From: a virus
Direction: 5' to 3' (one strand)
IMG/VR virus record: IMGVR_UViG_3300020468_001124
Coordinates: 1-21,471 of that record
DNA: 21,471 bases
The position numbers and the translations under genes were made by a program. Below the pieces are notes generated by a model. It was not told where the DNA came from, ran no database searches, and saw only the letters and a list, made by a program, of their open reading frames with translations. Shown here in pieces: positions 8,014 through 16,958 of the stretch. Position 1 is the stretch's first letter. Each line of letters opens with the position of its first letter.

Positions 8014-11000
8014 AACTGAAGTCTGTGTTACCTTGTCCGTAAACTCTTACGACGCCAGCACCATCTTTCAAAATTATAAACGATAGTATATCAGTGTTTG
8101 ATGTAGCTAATGGTGGTGAACCGCCAGACCATTGTACGCCGTTAGCGACGTTGTTTCCATCCACAGTACAAGCATCACCATATGTAGCAGCAGCATTTGC
8201 CTCAATAATTAAAGTGACTGTAATAGATTGACCATTAACTAATAGATTATTATCTGCATCAGCAGTAGAGAACGCCCAAGTATTAATTGCTGTTGTTGGT
8301 GTAGTTCCACAAACTGTGTTAGCACCTGCTGTTGGAACAGAGATTGTGTTGCCACTCATACTAAAGTTAGTAGAGAATGAACTGAATACTTTTTCAATAA
8401 CTCTACCACCAAGAACTGCTGCACCATCAACTTCAAGTGCAGGAGATCCAGAAGGTCCTATTAAAACACCCACAGATGTTAGAGAGGAGTTAACAACAGT
8501 AGGACCAAGAGTTGTAGTAGAAAGAGCTAACTGGTTATTAATATAATACTCTTTACCAAATGCTAGTTCAAAGTTTTCTGAAGATGTAAAGAACTTACTT
8601 GTTCTGTTATCATATAAAATCTGATGATTTGTTGTACCTTTAACAATAACACCACCACCATCTGCTGCAGTGTCTGAAGGACCTGATGCAGTAAAGTTTG
8701 CTGATCCTGTACCAGTAACAGAGTTAGAAAGTGTTGCTTGGTTATCAGTGATTGTATCTATTGTAGTTCCTGCAGGTACACTGATACCACCAGTAGTAGA
8801 ACCAAGAACCATACCAGGAATTAAGTTTGATGTTGGTGTAATTGCTGTAATAACATTACTACCATCAAGAGTGGTTGCAGAAAAACTTGTAGTAACAACA
8901 GCAGCAAGTTCTAAGTTTTTATCGTCAATCTGAATGATGTTAGAGTTGATGCTAGTAACAGTACCATTAACAGTCAATCCTCCTTGAATTAAAAGATCAC
9001 CATCAACTGTAAGATCTTTTGGTACAGTTATATTAAAATTACTAGCACCTTTAATCCATGCTTCTGTTCCAGATCCAATAACAAGTTGTCTATCACCAGA
9101 AATTTGATCTGGTTGATAAGTAGCGTTAGTAGAATTTTCATCATCTGCAGGACCAATAATGACATTACCAGTTCCTGTCATATTATATCCAGCATAGTGT
9201 CCTATACAGACGTTTGCAGTTCCTGCAAGGTTATTCTCTAATGAATGTGTACCAAGTGCACAATTTTTATCTCCCGAAGTATTGCTGAGTAGTGCATCAT
9301 TACCAATTGCTACGTTAGAAGCTCCAGTTCCTGTCTGGTTTAATGCCCTAGAACCCACTGCAGTATTGGAAGCACCGACATTTACAGTGAGCAGAGCTCT
9401 GTAGCCTAGTGCAGTATTCTGAGATCCTGAACTGACATTATCTAAACATGCAACACCCACACGAGTATTAGTTCCAACAGCACCAGCACCACGACCAATA
9501 CTCATTGGATCAGACTGTGTTCCTCTAATTAAAATATCTTGTTTGTCAGTGTTTAATGTTCCATGAATGAGAACATCACCACCTGTAACTCCTCCACCAC
9601 CAGCAACAACACCAGCTGTGATATCAGTATTGACTTGGAGTGAGTGATTTACTGTTGTTGTTCCACTAGTAGCTCCAAGAGTTATGCTAGTAGCAGCACC
9701 AAACGAAGTAATAACTGTGGCACTACTATTAAAGATAGTTAGTGATGCAGATGTTGTAGTAAGACCTGATAGGATGATTGGATCATCTTGGAACACAAGT
9801 TTTCCAGTACCAGTAGTATCACCAATCAAACCTCTCAACTGATCAGAAGTTGTAGAGTTGAATACTGCAAGAGTATCTCCTGTATATGCTACTTGACCAC
9901 CCAGTCTAAAACCTACGGTAATAGATGCTAAGTTATTGTCTGAAGTGAGTAGTAAATCTCTCTTAACTTCTAATGTCTTTCCATCTGTAAATGTCAGAAC
10001 AGAAGATGCACAAGGAGTAATCTCAAGACCATTAACAGAAGTAGCAGTAGCAGCACCAAGTGTTGGTGTACTAAGTGTTGGATTGGTTAAAGTCTTGTTT
10101 GTTAGTGTCTGTGTGTCAGATACGTTTATAATTTCTTTCTGTAGAGATCCATCACTAGTTCTCCAATATCCTCCAGATTCATACCACTCCAACCTTTGAT
10201 ATGAAGTTACATTTCCTGAGGCATCTGTTGTTCTGTTAACCTGAATACCACCATCACTACCAACTAAACTATTTCCTTTTCTTAATTCAATATTATTATC
10301 TTCTACTACTAAGGTAGCTACCTCAAGAATAGTTTGAGATCCTGTTACAAGAAGGTCTCCTCCAATTGTCACTGTAGATCCATCATCTTGGATGATGCTA
10401 TTTGCAATCTGACTATTACCTGAGTCCCATTTAAGTACAGTGTTACCAACTAAGTTAGTATTATTTTTAAGAGAGAGATTTGATGAACTGAATATAAGAC
10501 CACCATCTGCTGTGATAGCAGCACCACTGTCAGTATTGACAGAACTAATATCAATAGTAGTTACACCACCAACTGTAGACTGAGTGATTCCTGCAGCACC
10601 AGATGCTACAAACTTAAAGTCTCCTGCTAAAACAGCGTTACTACCAGTAGCAATTCTAGTTACAGTATCTGTGTCTGTGCTGTCTACTGTAATTGTAGTT
10701 CCAGTTTGTGATATTGAAGAGTTAGTTCCACCAACTAATGTAAGATCACCAGAAGTAAAGGCACCAGTTGTACCACCCTTAACCCTAGTGACAGTATCAG
10801 TAGATGAAATTTCTAATGTAGGTGTGCTAGTAGGAGCTGGCAAAGCACCCTGAGTAATTGACGTTGCGCCAGCTGCGACGAATGTAATGTCACCATCAAC
10901 ATATGCGTTACCAGTGCTACCTCTTAATCTAGTGATAGTGTCTGTATCTACAGAATTAATAGTAATAGTTTTAGAAGCTGCATCCTGAGAGACAGTCGCT

Positions 11001-11593
11001 GCTCCAGAGGCAGCAATAATCATTGCTCCAGATTGCGCAGTACCACCAGTCTGTGCTGCCAGTGTAGTAATTGTATCAGTATCTACATAACTAGAAATAA
11101 ATGTTAGTTCATCACCTGATCTATTGATCGTCATATTAGATCCAGCGATGAGTTTAACGTCATCATTAACAGATGCAGAATCAGTTAAACGAATTATTTT
11201 TTCAGAAGCAATAGATCCATCTTGTAGGGAAATACTATATGTTGTATTAGTATCTGGTGTAGTTACACTGCCACCAAGAGGAACACTAACACCGTTAATA
11301 TTAATTCCAGAATTTGTTAAAGCAGTATTAGGTAAATTTGTTATGGTATTAAGAGTACCAGATATAGTACAAGTTTCTAAACTTTTGTTAGTCAGTGTCT
11401 GAGTTTGTGTCAGGTAAACATCACCAGGATTTCCCCAGAATACTGTAGTGCCATCACTTGTTAAATATTTTCCCGCGCCAGAGTCTCCACTGATAATTAA
11501 ACCATTACCAGTTAGTTCTAAATTATCACCCGATACAAGTTCCTCAATCTTCCTTGAGGTGGAGTTAACTATTAACGGGAAACGATCAGCCAT
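8012..11593 (-). CDS. Long tail-fibre protein with tandem repeats and YadA-head-like repeats (1193 aa)
   Basis: Visible architecture: an N-terminal region with a QTLTNK element (about 65-72), repeated near 495-502. At about 170-350 there are four full tandem repeats of 42-45 residues, each beginning DTDT-[IV]-T-x-[LIV] or a variant and containing GD-[ILF]-x-[FL]-[VI] and a S/T-I-[ST]-Q element, plus a partial fifth. At about 725-813 come at least five short repeats of the form N-[TV]-[AC]-[LIV]-G-x(2)-A/S-L, the left-handed roll pattern of YadA/Hia trimeric adhesin heads, also frequent in phage fibres. The C-terminal 130 residues are non-repetitive and may form the tip. The protein lacks a signal peptide. 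Trimeric fibre assembly and host binding are inferred from these repeats. A late promoter motif precedes it by 35 nt. Codon use shows no obvious break with its neighbours. Confidence 0.85.
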   Translation of the reverse strand: MADRFPLIVNSTSRKIEELVSGDNLELTGNGLIISGDSGAGKYLTSDGTTVFWGNPGDVYLTQTQTLTNKSLETCTISGTLNTITNLPNTALTNSGININGVSVPLGGSVTTPDTNTTYSISLQDGSIASEKIIRLTDSASVNDDVKLIAGSNMTINRSGDELTFISSYVDTDTITTLAAQTGGTAQSGAMIIAASGAATVSQDAASKTITINSVDTDTITRLRGSTGNAYVDGDITFVAAGATSITQGALPAPTSTPTLEISSTDTVTRVKGGTTGAFTSGDLTLVGGTNSSISQTGTTITVDSTDTDTVTRIATGSNAVLAGDFKFVASGAAGITQSTVGGVTTIDISSVNTDSGAAITADGGLIFSSSNLSLKNNTNLVGNTVLKWDSGNSQIANSIIQDDGSTVTIGGDLLVTGSQTILEVATLVVEDNNIELRKGNSLVGSDGGIQVNRTTDASGNVTSYQRLEWYESGGYWRTSDGSLQKEIINVSDTQTLTNKTLTNPTLSTPTLGAATATSVNGLEITPCASSVLTFTDGKTLEVKRDLLLTSDNNLASITVGFRLGGQVAYTGDTLAVFNSTTSDQLRGLIGDTTGTGKLVFQDDPIILSGLTTTSASLTIFNSSATVITSFGAATSITLGATSGTTTVNHSLQVNTDITAGVVAGGGGVTGGDVLIHGTLNTDKQDILIRGTQSDPMSIGRGAGAVGTNTRVGVACLDNVSSGSQNTALGYRALLTVNVGASNTAVGSRALNQTGTGASNVAIGNDALLSNTSGDKNCALGTHSLENNLAGTANVCIGHYAGYNMTGTGNVIIGPADDENSTNATYQPDQISGDRQLVIGSGTEAWIKGASNFNITVPKDLTVDGDLLIQGGLTVNGTVTSINSNIIQIDDKNLELAAVVTTSFSATTLDGSNVITAITPTSNLIPGMVLGSTTGGISVPAGTTIDTITDNQATLSNSVTGTGSANFTASGPSDTAADGGGVIVKGTTNHQILYDNRTSKFFTSSENFELAFGKEYYINNQLALSTTTLGPTVVNSSLTSVGVLIGPSGSPALEVDGAAVLGGRVIEKVFSSFSTNFSMSGNTISVPTAGANTVCGTTPTTAINTWAFSTADADNNLLVNGQSITVTLIIEANAAATYGDACTVDGNNVANGVQWSGGSPPLATSNTDILSFIILKDGAGVVRVYGQGNTDFS

Positions 11594-11627
11594 TTAACTA
11601 CCAACAAATACTACTAGTGCTCAGGTT

Positions 11628-11635
11628 TATTTATG
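11628..11635 (-). promoter_or_regulatory. T4-type late promoter motif CATAAATA
   Basis: GGCATAAATAAACC reads on the minus strand in the 44-nt gap between the protease gene and the 1193-residue fibre gene. It is 35 nt upstream of the ATG at 11593 and just downstream of the previous stop codon, the same layout as at 3675. Confidence 0.65.
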
Positions 11636-11637
11636 CC

Positions 11638-13704
11638 TTAAGTTATAACAATGCTATTAGACATACCACCATGGAACTGACAAATGTAATAGAGAGTAGT
11701 TCCTCCTAAAGTAGCTGTGTAAAGAGTAACAGTTCCACTTACACTTCCATTTCCCGAAACACCACCACCAGAATAATCAACTCCGTTAACAAATGTTGGA
11801 AGTTGATTACCAGTTCCTGTAGTAGCAACAGTCTTTATCAAGAATGGATGACCAGAAACATTCAAGGAAAAGTTAATTATATCACCAGCACTCACATTGA
11901 TTGTTGGATCTTGTGCGTTAACATGAGTGGTCACTCTATCAGCACCATTGAACACATAATATAATGCACCGACATTAGTAACATTAATTGTGAATGTCTT
12001 AGATGTATTATCTGGTGCTGCTCTATAAAACATTGGAGATCTAGGAAATGTAAGACCACCATCAGCATTGTTTCTAGAACTGACTTGATTAGAAATCATT
12101 CCTGTTACATCTTGTCTAGGATTCTTAGCAATCAAATATCTATCAGGACTATCTTTCCTACAAGAATTATCATCAAAATTTCCACCGCCTGAATCCCAAG
12201 TCATATCATTGTAGATACTAACTTTATCTAAGTATGCTTTAGCATCATTTTGACCGAACCTAGGTTTATAAGAAGCTAGACAAGCGATTACACCTGCTAC
12301 TTGTGGTGATGCCATACTAGTACCACTAATTGCTTGGTAATAATTTGAACCACCATACTTACCATCCGCTTGTCCATTAGAATTATAAGCAGAAATAATA
12401 TTATCACCAGGTGCAAATACATTAATGTTAGGTCCGAAGTTGGTGTAAGTAGATCTTCTAAAATTTTTGTAACTTGATATAGATCCAACACTAATAGCAT
12501 TCAAAGAATTACCAGGACTAGATCCTCTATTATAATAAACTGTTCCAAGTCCAGAAATACTTACTAGGTTATTGTAATCAGGATTACCATCATCAACACA
12601 ATGAAAATTATTGTTACCAGCTGCAGCAATAATAACTACACCTTCTTTAATAGCATCTTCAATGTCAGCTCTAACTGATGCGTTGTCTGCATTGAGTTTC
12701 ATTTTATTAGATGCAAAACCAAAGTCTGCTTCTAGTCCCGCCCATGTCCATCCAGAAGGATTAGGATTACCACTATTATAAGTTGTTCCTCTATAAACTA
12801 CCTGAGTAATATCAGCAAGATCAAGACTTGCTTTCTCTAATATATCATCTAAAGGATATCCATAACTCCAACTATGATTTGTGATGGTTGGATTCTTGAC
12901 ACCAGTATCAGGATTGACTGTCTTGCTTCTATGAAAAGCTCTTAAGTAATCAAAGATTAATAGATCTGGTACGGGTGTGCCTTGGTTAGAACTATTACCA
13001 AGGACTTGCATACTATAAATATTTGCTTCTCTCGCCCACCCATAGTGTTGTCCTGCTACTGTTCCAGCAACGTGTACGCCATGGCTCTCTGTGTTAGTAG
13101 CGTTGTTAACATAGTTTGGATATGCTCCTGTAGGTAATGTTTGTCCATCATCATCAATAGTTCCGACAAGAGTATTCAAATTACTATACCAATCATATTC
13201 TACAAATCTAGATAGACCTGTGCTAGGACTGAACCATTCACTACAATCAGATGATACTGGATCATCACAGATAACCACATCAACATGCTTACCATCGTTG
13301 AAAACATCTACAGAATTTCCAGTAAGGAGATTGATTCCATCTCTTCCAAAAGTTGTTTTACCTCTTTGTACAGTATCACCAGCACAATGTACGTGTCCCC
13401 ACTGTCTATCGTTAGTGGATATAGTTCCAGTAAAAATATTTTTCCAATAATCTCCGTTAATATTATATGGAGTATAGTTAAGTACATCTCTAGTCATTAC
13501 CATGCCACGTTCTTTTGGTGACAACTGTACATCCCATACTCTAGGATCTTGACGTAATATTTCTGCTTGCTCTTCAGTCATTTTGTAATGAGTATTCCTA
13601 CTCATAGGACGCTTCATTACTAAATGATAATCACTCATCTCATTGTAAAACTGCTCCAAATCTTCATGCTTATAGAGCGTTACGATGTAGACTTTATTTT
13701 CCAT
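11638..13704 (-). CDS. Subtilisin-like (S8) serine protease with C-terminal cupredoxin-like domain (688 aa)
   Basis: Residues 1-65 resemble a short inhibitor-type prodomain. The S8 core follows: candidate catalytic Asp147 in VDVVICDD, His208 in HGVHVAGTVAG, oxyanion Asn364 in AAAGN, and Ser463 in GTSMASPQVAG, so the triad looks complete. The usual Thr/Ser/Met after HG is Val. The spacing between Asp and His (about 60 residues) is long enough for an insertion. Residues about 565-688 form a beta domain in which His619, Cys675, His678 and Met681 reproduce the His-Cys-His-Met ligand set of type 1 copper sites (GHP then YYICQFHGGM). Cupredoxin-like modules of this type are seen in marine phage and bacterial surface proteins. 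The gene sits between fibre genes, 1 nt after the previous stop, so a virion-associated protease or self-processing fibre component is the best inference. No secretion signal is seen. Confidence 0.85.
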   Translation of the reverse strand: MENKVYIVTLYKHEDLEQFYNEMSDYHLVMKRPMSRNTHYKMTEEQAEILRQDPRVWDVQLSPKERGMVMTRDVLNYTPYNINGDYWKNIFTGTISTNDRQWGHVHCAGDTVQRGKTTFGRDGINLLTGNSVDVFNDGKHVDVVICDDPVSSDCSEWFSPSTGLSRFVEYDWYSNLNTLVGTIDDDGQTLPTGAYPNYVNNATNTESHGVHVAGTVAGQHYGWAREANIYSMQVLGNSSNQGTPVPDLLIFDYLRAFHRSKTVNPDTGVKNPTITNHSWSYGYPLDDILEKASLDLADITQVVYRGTTYNSGNPNPSGWTWAGLEADFGFASNKMKLNADNASVRADIEDAIKEGVVIIAAAGNNNFHCVDDGNPDYNNLVSISGLGTVYYNRGSSPGNSLNAISVGSISSYKNFRRSTYTNFGPNINVFAPGDNIISAYNSNGQADGKYGGSNYYQAISGTSMASPQVAGVIACLASYKPRFGQNDAKAYLDKVSIYNDMTWDSGGGNFDDNSCRKDSPDRYLIAKNPRQDVTGMISNQVSSRNNADGGLTFPRSPMFYRAAPDNTSKTFTINVTNVGALYYVFNGADRVTTHVNAQDPTINVSAGDIINFSLNVSGHPFLIKTVATTGTGNQLPTFVNGVDYSGGGVSGNGSVSGTVTLYTATLGGTTLYYICQFHGGMSNSIVIT

Positions 13705-13705
13705 G

Positions 13706-14602
13706 TTAAGCTTCTAGTTTGACATATGTAAGAATTACTTGTACGTTTGCTGTAGAAGTATCGTTTACAATTTTAAGGTAAGTAGTACTGTTTTGAGTCT
13801 CACTAAAACCAACAACTGCTGGTGTAATCCATTGTGATGCTGCGCCAGTGGTGATGACTTCTGCAAGAACACCAGAACCAGGTGTGGGATCTGTAGTTCT
13901 AACTCTAGCAGCATCATTTGTTCTGGCAGTAGTGCTACTGTATAAGGTTACCCATGCAGCGTGAGATGTCTCAACTTTTACTAAAGCAAATGTATTTGCT
14001 GTACTCAAACTAGCATTAGCACTAGCACCACCAGTAATAGCTGTTGTTACCGAAGCAGTAGATCTTCCTTGTAGTCCAGTTACAGAAACTGCAGAGTTTA
14101 CCCAACCACTTCCAGTGTATGTAAGAACCTCGTTATTAGTTGGTGTTGTGATAGTTACATCAGACAATCCAGTAATACCAGTAGAAACACTACTTGCACT
14201 AGCAGCGTTACCACTAATGTCAATGCCATATGTACCAGTCAATCTTGAAGTAGGAACTATTCCTGCGTTTAAATTACCAGCATCTCTATAATATGATCCG
14301 TGTTCTCCATCTAAAAGGTCTGCATCTAGTGCACTACCAGCACCGTCATTAATATTAGGACCTGATAATACACTGACATCTGGAGGAGTGTAACTGAAAA
14401 CACCAGTACCACTAGTATATGAAAGAGCAGCTGTCCCAGCAGAGTTAGTCGTGACACTAAACAAAGTTCTATCAGTTGCACTAGCACCAGCTCCTGCTGC
14501 TGTCCAAGATGTTCCATCCCATGCGTATACAATACCAGCTACTGTGTAAGTATATGAACCGTCAGTTGGTTGCCCTCCCGTTGCGGGAAAATTAATTGCC
14601 AT
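13706..14602 (-). CDS. Tail-fibre-like structural protein (298 aa)
   Basis: The N-terminal 35 residues contain G-x-Y-T-Y-T-V-x-G-I-x-Y-x-W-D-G-x-S-W, an opening common to short cyanophage fibre proteins. At about 50-75 it carries a G-x-[LF]-x-Y-x(4)-G-x-F-x-Y-T-P-P-D module that is also present twice in the neighbouring 757-residue fibre. A GLSDV...L-x-Y-x-G-S-G-W segment follows near 143-165. The C-terminal 120 residues form a separate domain with alternating hydrophobic strands and may be the distal or receptor-facing part. The start is supported by AAGGAG 11 nt upstream. A late promoter motif lies in the same gap. Probably a fibre or fibre adaptor; the exact position in the virion cannot be read from sequence. 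Confidence 0.75.
   Translation of the reverse strand: MAINFPATGGQPTDGSYTYTVAGIVYAWDGTSWTAAGAGASATDRTLFSVTTNSAGTAALSYTSGTGVFSYTPPDVSVLSGPNINDGAGSALDADLLDGEHGSYYRDAGNLNAGIVPTSRLTGTYGIDISGNAASASSVSTGITGLSDVTITTPTNNEVLTYTGSGWVNSAVSVTGLQGRSTASVTTAITGGASANASLSTANTFALVKVETSHAAWVTLYSSTTARTNDAARVRTTDPTPGSGVLAEVITTGAASQWITPAVVGFSETQNSTTYLKIVNDTSTANVQVILTYVKLEA
14378..14432 (-). repeat. PPD fibre module, third (inter-gene) copy
   Basis: This block begins with ATCTGGAGGAGT on the plus strand, the same 12 bases as at 15694 and 16531, and stays similar for about 50 bases. It encodes the F-x-Y-T-P-P-D module in the 298-residue protein, whereas the other two copies lie in the 757-residue fibre. Confidence 0.65.
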
Positions 14603-14613
14603 TTCTTAAGATG

Positions 14614-14619
14614 CTCCTT
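14614..14619 (-). promoter_or_regulatory. Ribosome binding site AAGGAG
   Basis: GGAAGGAGC on the minus strand places AAGGAG 11 nt before the ATG at 14602 and supports that start for the 298-residue protein. Confidence 0.75.
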
Positions 14620-14625
14620 CCGTAG

Positions 14626-14633
14626 TATTTAGA
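14626..14633 (-). promoter_or_regulatory. Variant late promoter motif TCTAAATA
   Basis: TTCTAAATAC reads on the minus strand, a one-base variant of the NATAAATA late motif. Its downstream edge is 24 nt before the ATG at 14602, and it lies immediately after the TAA of the 757-residue fibre gene. The shorter distance and variant base make it weaker than the other three structural-gene sites. Confidence 0.5.
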
Positions 14634-14634
14634 A

Positions 14635-16908
14635 TTACCATGTTGCGAGTGCTGCTCTTTTCCATGTATTCGTAGCAACACAAATGTATACATAACCAGA
14701 ATCATATCTAATGTCACCTGTGCTACCAGTAGAACTAGCAGTTGTAGGAGCGTCAGATGATAATGCTGGAGCTAAAGGTGGATTAACGTCAACCCATTGA
14801 GAACTATTAGTATCTGTATAGTAAACTTTGAGACGACCCTTATCACTCTCCCACCAAAGATCACCAGCTGCAGGAGTACCAGCAGGGATAGTATCACTAA
14901 TGGTTACATTAGCACCACCTCCACCACCAGTTGGTGTTTGCCATGTGACGTTACCAGCACCATCTGAAGTAAGAACGTCTCCACTAGTCCCGTCAATTGC
15001 TGGGTAGGTAAGACCACCCGCAGTCAATGATCCTCCTACAATAGCATTAAGACGTGTATAAGTTCCTGTACCAGATATTTGGAAATCATTGTTACCATCA
15101 ACAGGATAGAATTGAATATAACCACCAGAACCACCGCCACCAGATCTTATTATAGATGTGCCAGGACTAGCACCAGTTCTCTTGAAATGAATTTCACTCC
15201 AAGCATTAGTTGTAGTTAAATGATTCAATACAAGTCTAGATTTTGCAGCTGGATTGCCTTCATTAAATTCAATAACATTAACACTACTATCTGTATGCAT
15301 TCGTAATGCAGTTTCACCAGCACCACCAGCAGTATTATCTTGTAGTGTTACTTTAAACTCTCCATCATCTGTACCAGTTCCTATTACTTCAGCACCTGAA
15401 TTTCCTGCAGATAATGAACTTATAGCAGGAACCGATGTCAAGTATTGTTGAGTTGTAGCTACCCATCCTGAACCATTCCAAATAATACCATCGCCATTAT
15501 TAAGATTTGCTTGGTTATATGATACGTCAGTAAGACCATCAAGACTTAAAGATACTGCAGTTAGATATCCTGCACTAGCATGGTTACCCCAACCATATGC
15601 TGTATCCCAGTTAGAAATATTAGATGAAAGAATACCTGCTGCAGGAGAAGCACTGTATACAGGATCAGTTTCTGTAGTTAGATAACCAGAAAGATCTGGA
15701 GGAGTATATGTGAATACACCAGTTGTATTACCATAAGATAAAGATCCACCACCAGAAGCAGATGCTGAGCTGACAGAAAGATCAGATAAAATAATTCCAG
15801 ATCCACCAGAACCAACTAGGTCTGGTTGTGGTTTCCAAGTACTTGTTCCAGCATCCCATTTTAAGACATGACCATCAGAGTTAGATGTAGTATTAACGTC
15901 TGCTAGTTCATTAATAGAAGATGTTTCATCTACTAAACTTAACCATGCACCACCGTGTGCAAAGACTCCTTTACCTGTAGCATGAACATGAGCAAACATA
16001 CCATGATAGGTAGATGCATCTGGAAGATCAACTGCGTTAGCATAGTTGTTAGAATATAATAATTTACCTGTTGTGATTTGATCACCACTAATTTGTACAC
16101 CATTTGATGTGGTTTCAAATCGTTTCACACCACCAGCATACAATGCAACAAAATTAGAAGCATCTGTTCGTATCAGATCGTCGCCCATGGATTCTCCTAT
16201 AAAGAATCCTGGAGTAACTCCAAGACTTCCTGCAGTAAAATTTCTACCTGAGTTAGATTCAAATGTTATATAAACAGCATCTGAAGGTCTCTTAAGGTGA
16301 AGACAACTTATTGGATTATCTTCTCCTACTCCAAGACCGTTAGTATTTTCAAAAACTGTTGAAGAAAATTCAATAGCATCACCTGCAAAGTTACCTCTTG
16401 GAAAAGCTTTAGCGGTGATGCTACTAGGAGTATCAGTAAGTCCAGTAAAAGCACTAGGTGCTCCTGCAGCAGTTATATAACCTGCTGCAGCATGGTCTCC
16501 CCATCCAAAAGCGGTGTCATAATTAGAAAGATCTGGAGGAGTAAATGTAAACTCTCCATTAGCAGTATTGTATGCTAGACCAGCAGTTCCTGCAGCTGCT
16601 GTAGTGACACTTGGTTGAGCAGGGACTACTGGTTTATTTAAAATTCTACTAACACCGCCAGACGCATCCCAATCTGCGTTTACCTGTGCTGCAGGTATAG
16701 TAGGTTTATTACTAAGACTATTATAATTACCATCAAACGCTGCCACCCATGCAATAGAAGTGCCAGTAGTACTCAATACTTGACCAGAAGTACCTGAGCT
16801 ACCAGCAGCTTGAATTGGTTTCCCAGCAGGGATATTCAGACCCTCCTTCAGATCTATTGGTGAGTCATCACCATAATTAGCAATTTCATTTGCAAGAATT
16901 TTTGACAT
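14635..16908 (-). CDS. Tail-fibre protein with duplicated GWGxHAxAGY modules (757 aa)
   Basis: The first 55 residues (MSKILANEIANYGDD, then a GLNIPAGKPIQ stretch) match the N-terminal pattern I associate with cyanophage tail fibres and probably form the virion-attachment part. A large module occurs twice, at about residues 105-143 and 380-450: F-T-[FY]-T-P-P-D-L-S-x-Y, then W/YDTA-[FY]-GWG-[DN]-HA-[AS]-AGY-[IL]-T-A. GL-[TS]-D and LADV segments follow such modules. The middle (about 180-300) looks like a non-repetitive domain. The C-terminal part has a Gly-rich stretch followed by a conserved-looking segment with DLWWESDKGRLKVYY. Repeats and composition point to a trimeric fibre. The gene is preceded by a late promoter 38 nt upstream and begins the structural block. 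T4 gp34-37 are functional analogues only; no direct sequence similarity is claimed. Confidence 0.85.
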   Translation of the reverse strand: MSKILANEIANYGDDSPIDLKEGLNIPAGKPIQAAGSSGTSGQVLSTTGTSIAWVAAFDGNYNSLSNKPTIPAAQVNADWDASGGVSRILNKPVVPAQPSVTTAAAGTAGLAYNTANGEFTFTPPDLSNYDTAFGWGDHAAAGYITAAGAPSAFTGLTDTPSSITAKAFPRGNFAGDAIEFSSTVFENTNGLGVGEDNPISCLHLKRPSDAVYITFESNSGRNFTAGSLGVTPGFFIGESMGDDLIRTDASNFVALYAGGVKRFETTSNGVQISGDQITTGKLLYSNNYANAVDLPDASTYHGMFAHVHATGKGVFAHGGAWLSLVDETSSINELADVNTTSNSDGHVLKWDAGTSTWKPQPDLVGSGGSGIILSDLSVSSASASGGGSLSYGNTTGVFTYTPPDLSGYLTTETDPVYSASPAAGILSSNISNWDTAYGWGNHASAGYLTAVSLSLDGLTDVSYNQANLNNGDGIIWNGSGWVATTQQYLTSVPAISSLSAGNSGAEVIGTGTDDGEFKVTLQDNTAGGAGETALRMHTDSSVNVIEFNEGNPAAKSRLVLNHLTTTNAWSEIHFKRTGASPGTSIIRSGGGGSGGYIQFYPVDGNNDFQISGTGTYTRLNAIVGGSLTAGGLTYPAIDGTSGDVLTSDGAGNVTWQTPTGGGGGANVTISDTIPAGTPAAGDLWWESDKGRLKVYYTDTNSSQWVDVNPPLAPALSSDAPTTASSTGSTGDIRYDSGYVYICVATNTWKRAALATW
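15569..15748 (-). repeat. Fibre module repeat, copy A (in 757-aa gene)
   Basis: The GWGNHASAGY block (15569-15620) and the PPD block (15694-15748) are nucleotide-level relatives of 16481-16585. Here they are separated by an extra stretch of about 70 bases that encodes a TETDPVYSAS-containing linker, absent from the other copy. Confidence 0.7.
16481..16585 (-). repeat. Fibre module repeat, copy B (in 757-aa gene)
   Basis: The GWGDHAAAGY block (16481-16530) is directly followed by the PPD block (16531-16585). The plus strand shares segments such as ATCTGGAGGAGT and TTAGAAA with copy A. Confidence 0.7.
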
Positions 16909-16945
16909 ACCTCTAGTCCTGAAGACAGTTATACTAAGCTAGAAG

Positions 16946-16953
16946 TATTTATT
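16946..16953 (-). promoter_or_regulatory. T4-type late promoter motif AATAAATA
   Basis: TTTAATAAATACTTC reads on the minus strand in the 50-nt gap upstream of the 757-residue fibre gene. The motif ends 38 nt before the ATG at 16908 and marks the boundary between the metabolic block and the structural block. Confidence 0.7.
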
Positions 16954-16958
16954 AAAGG

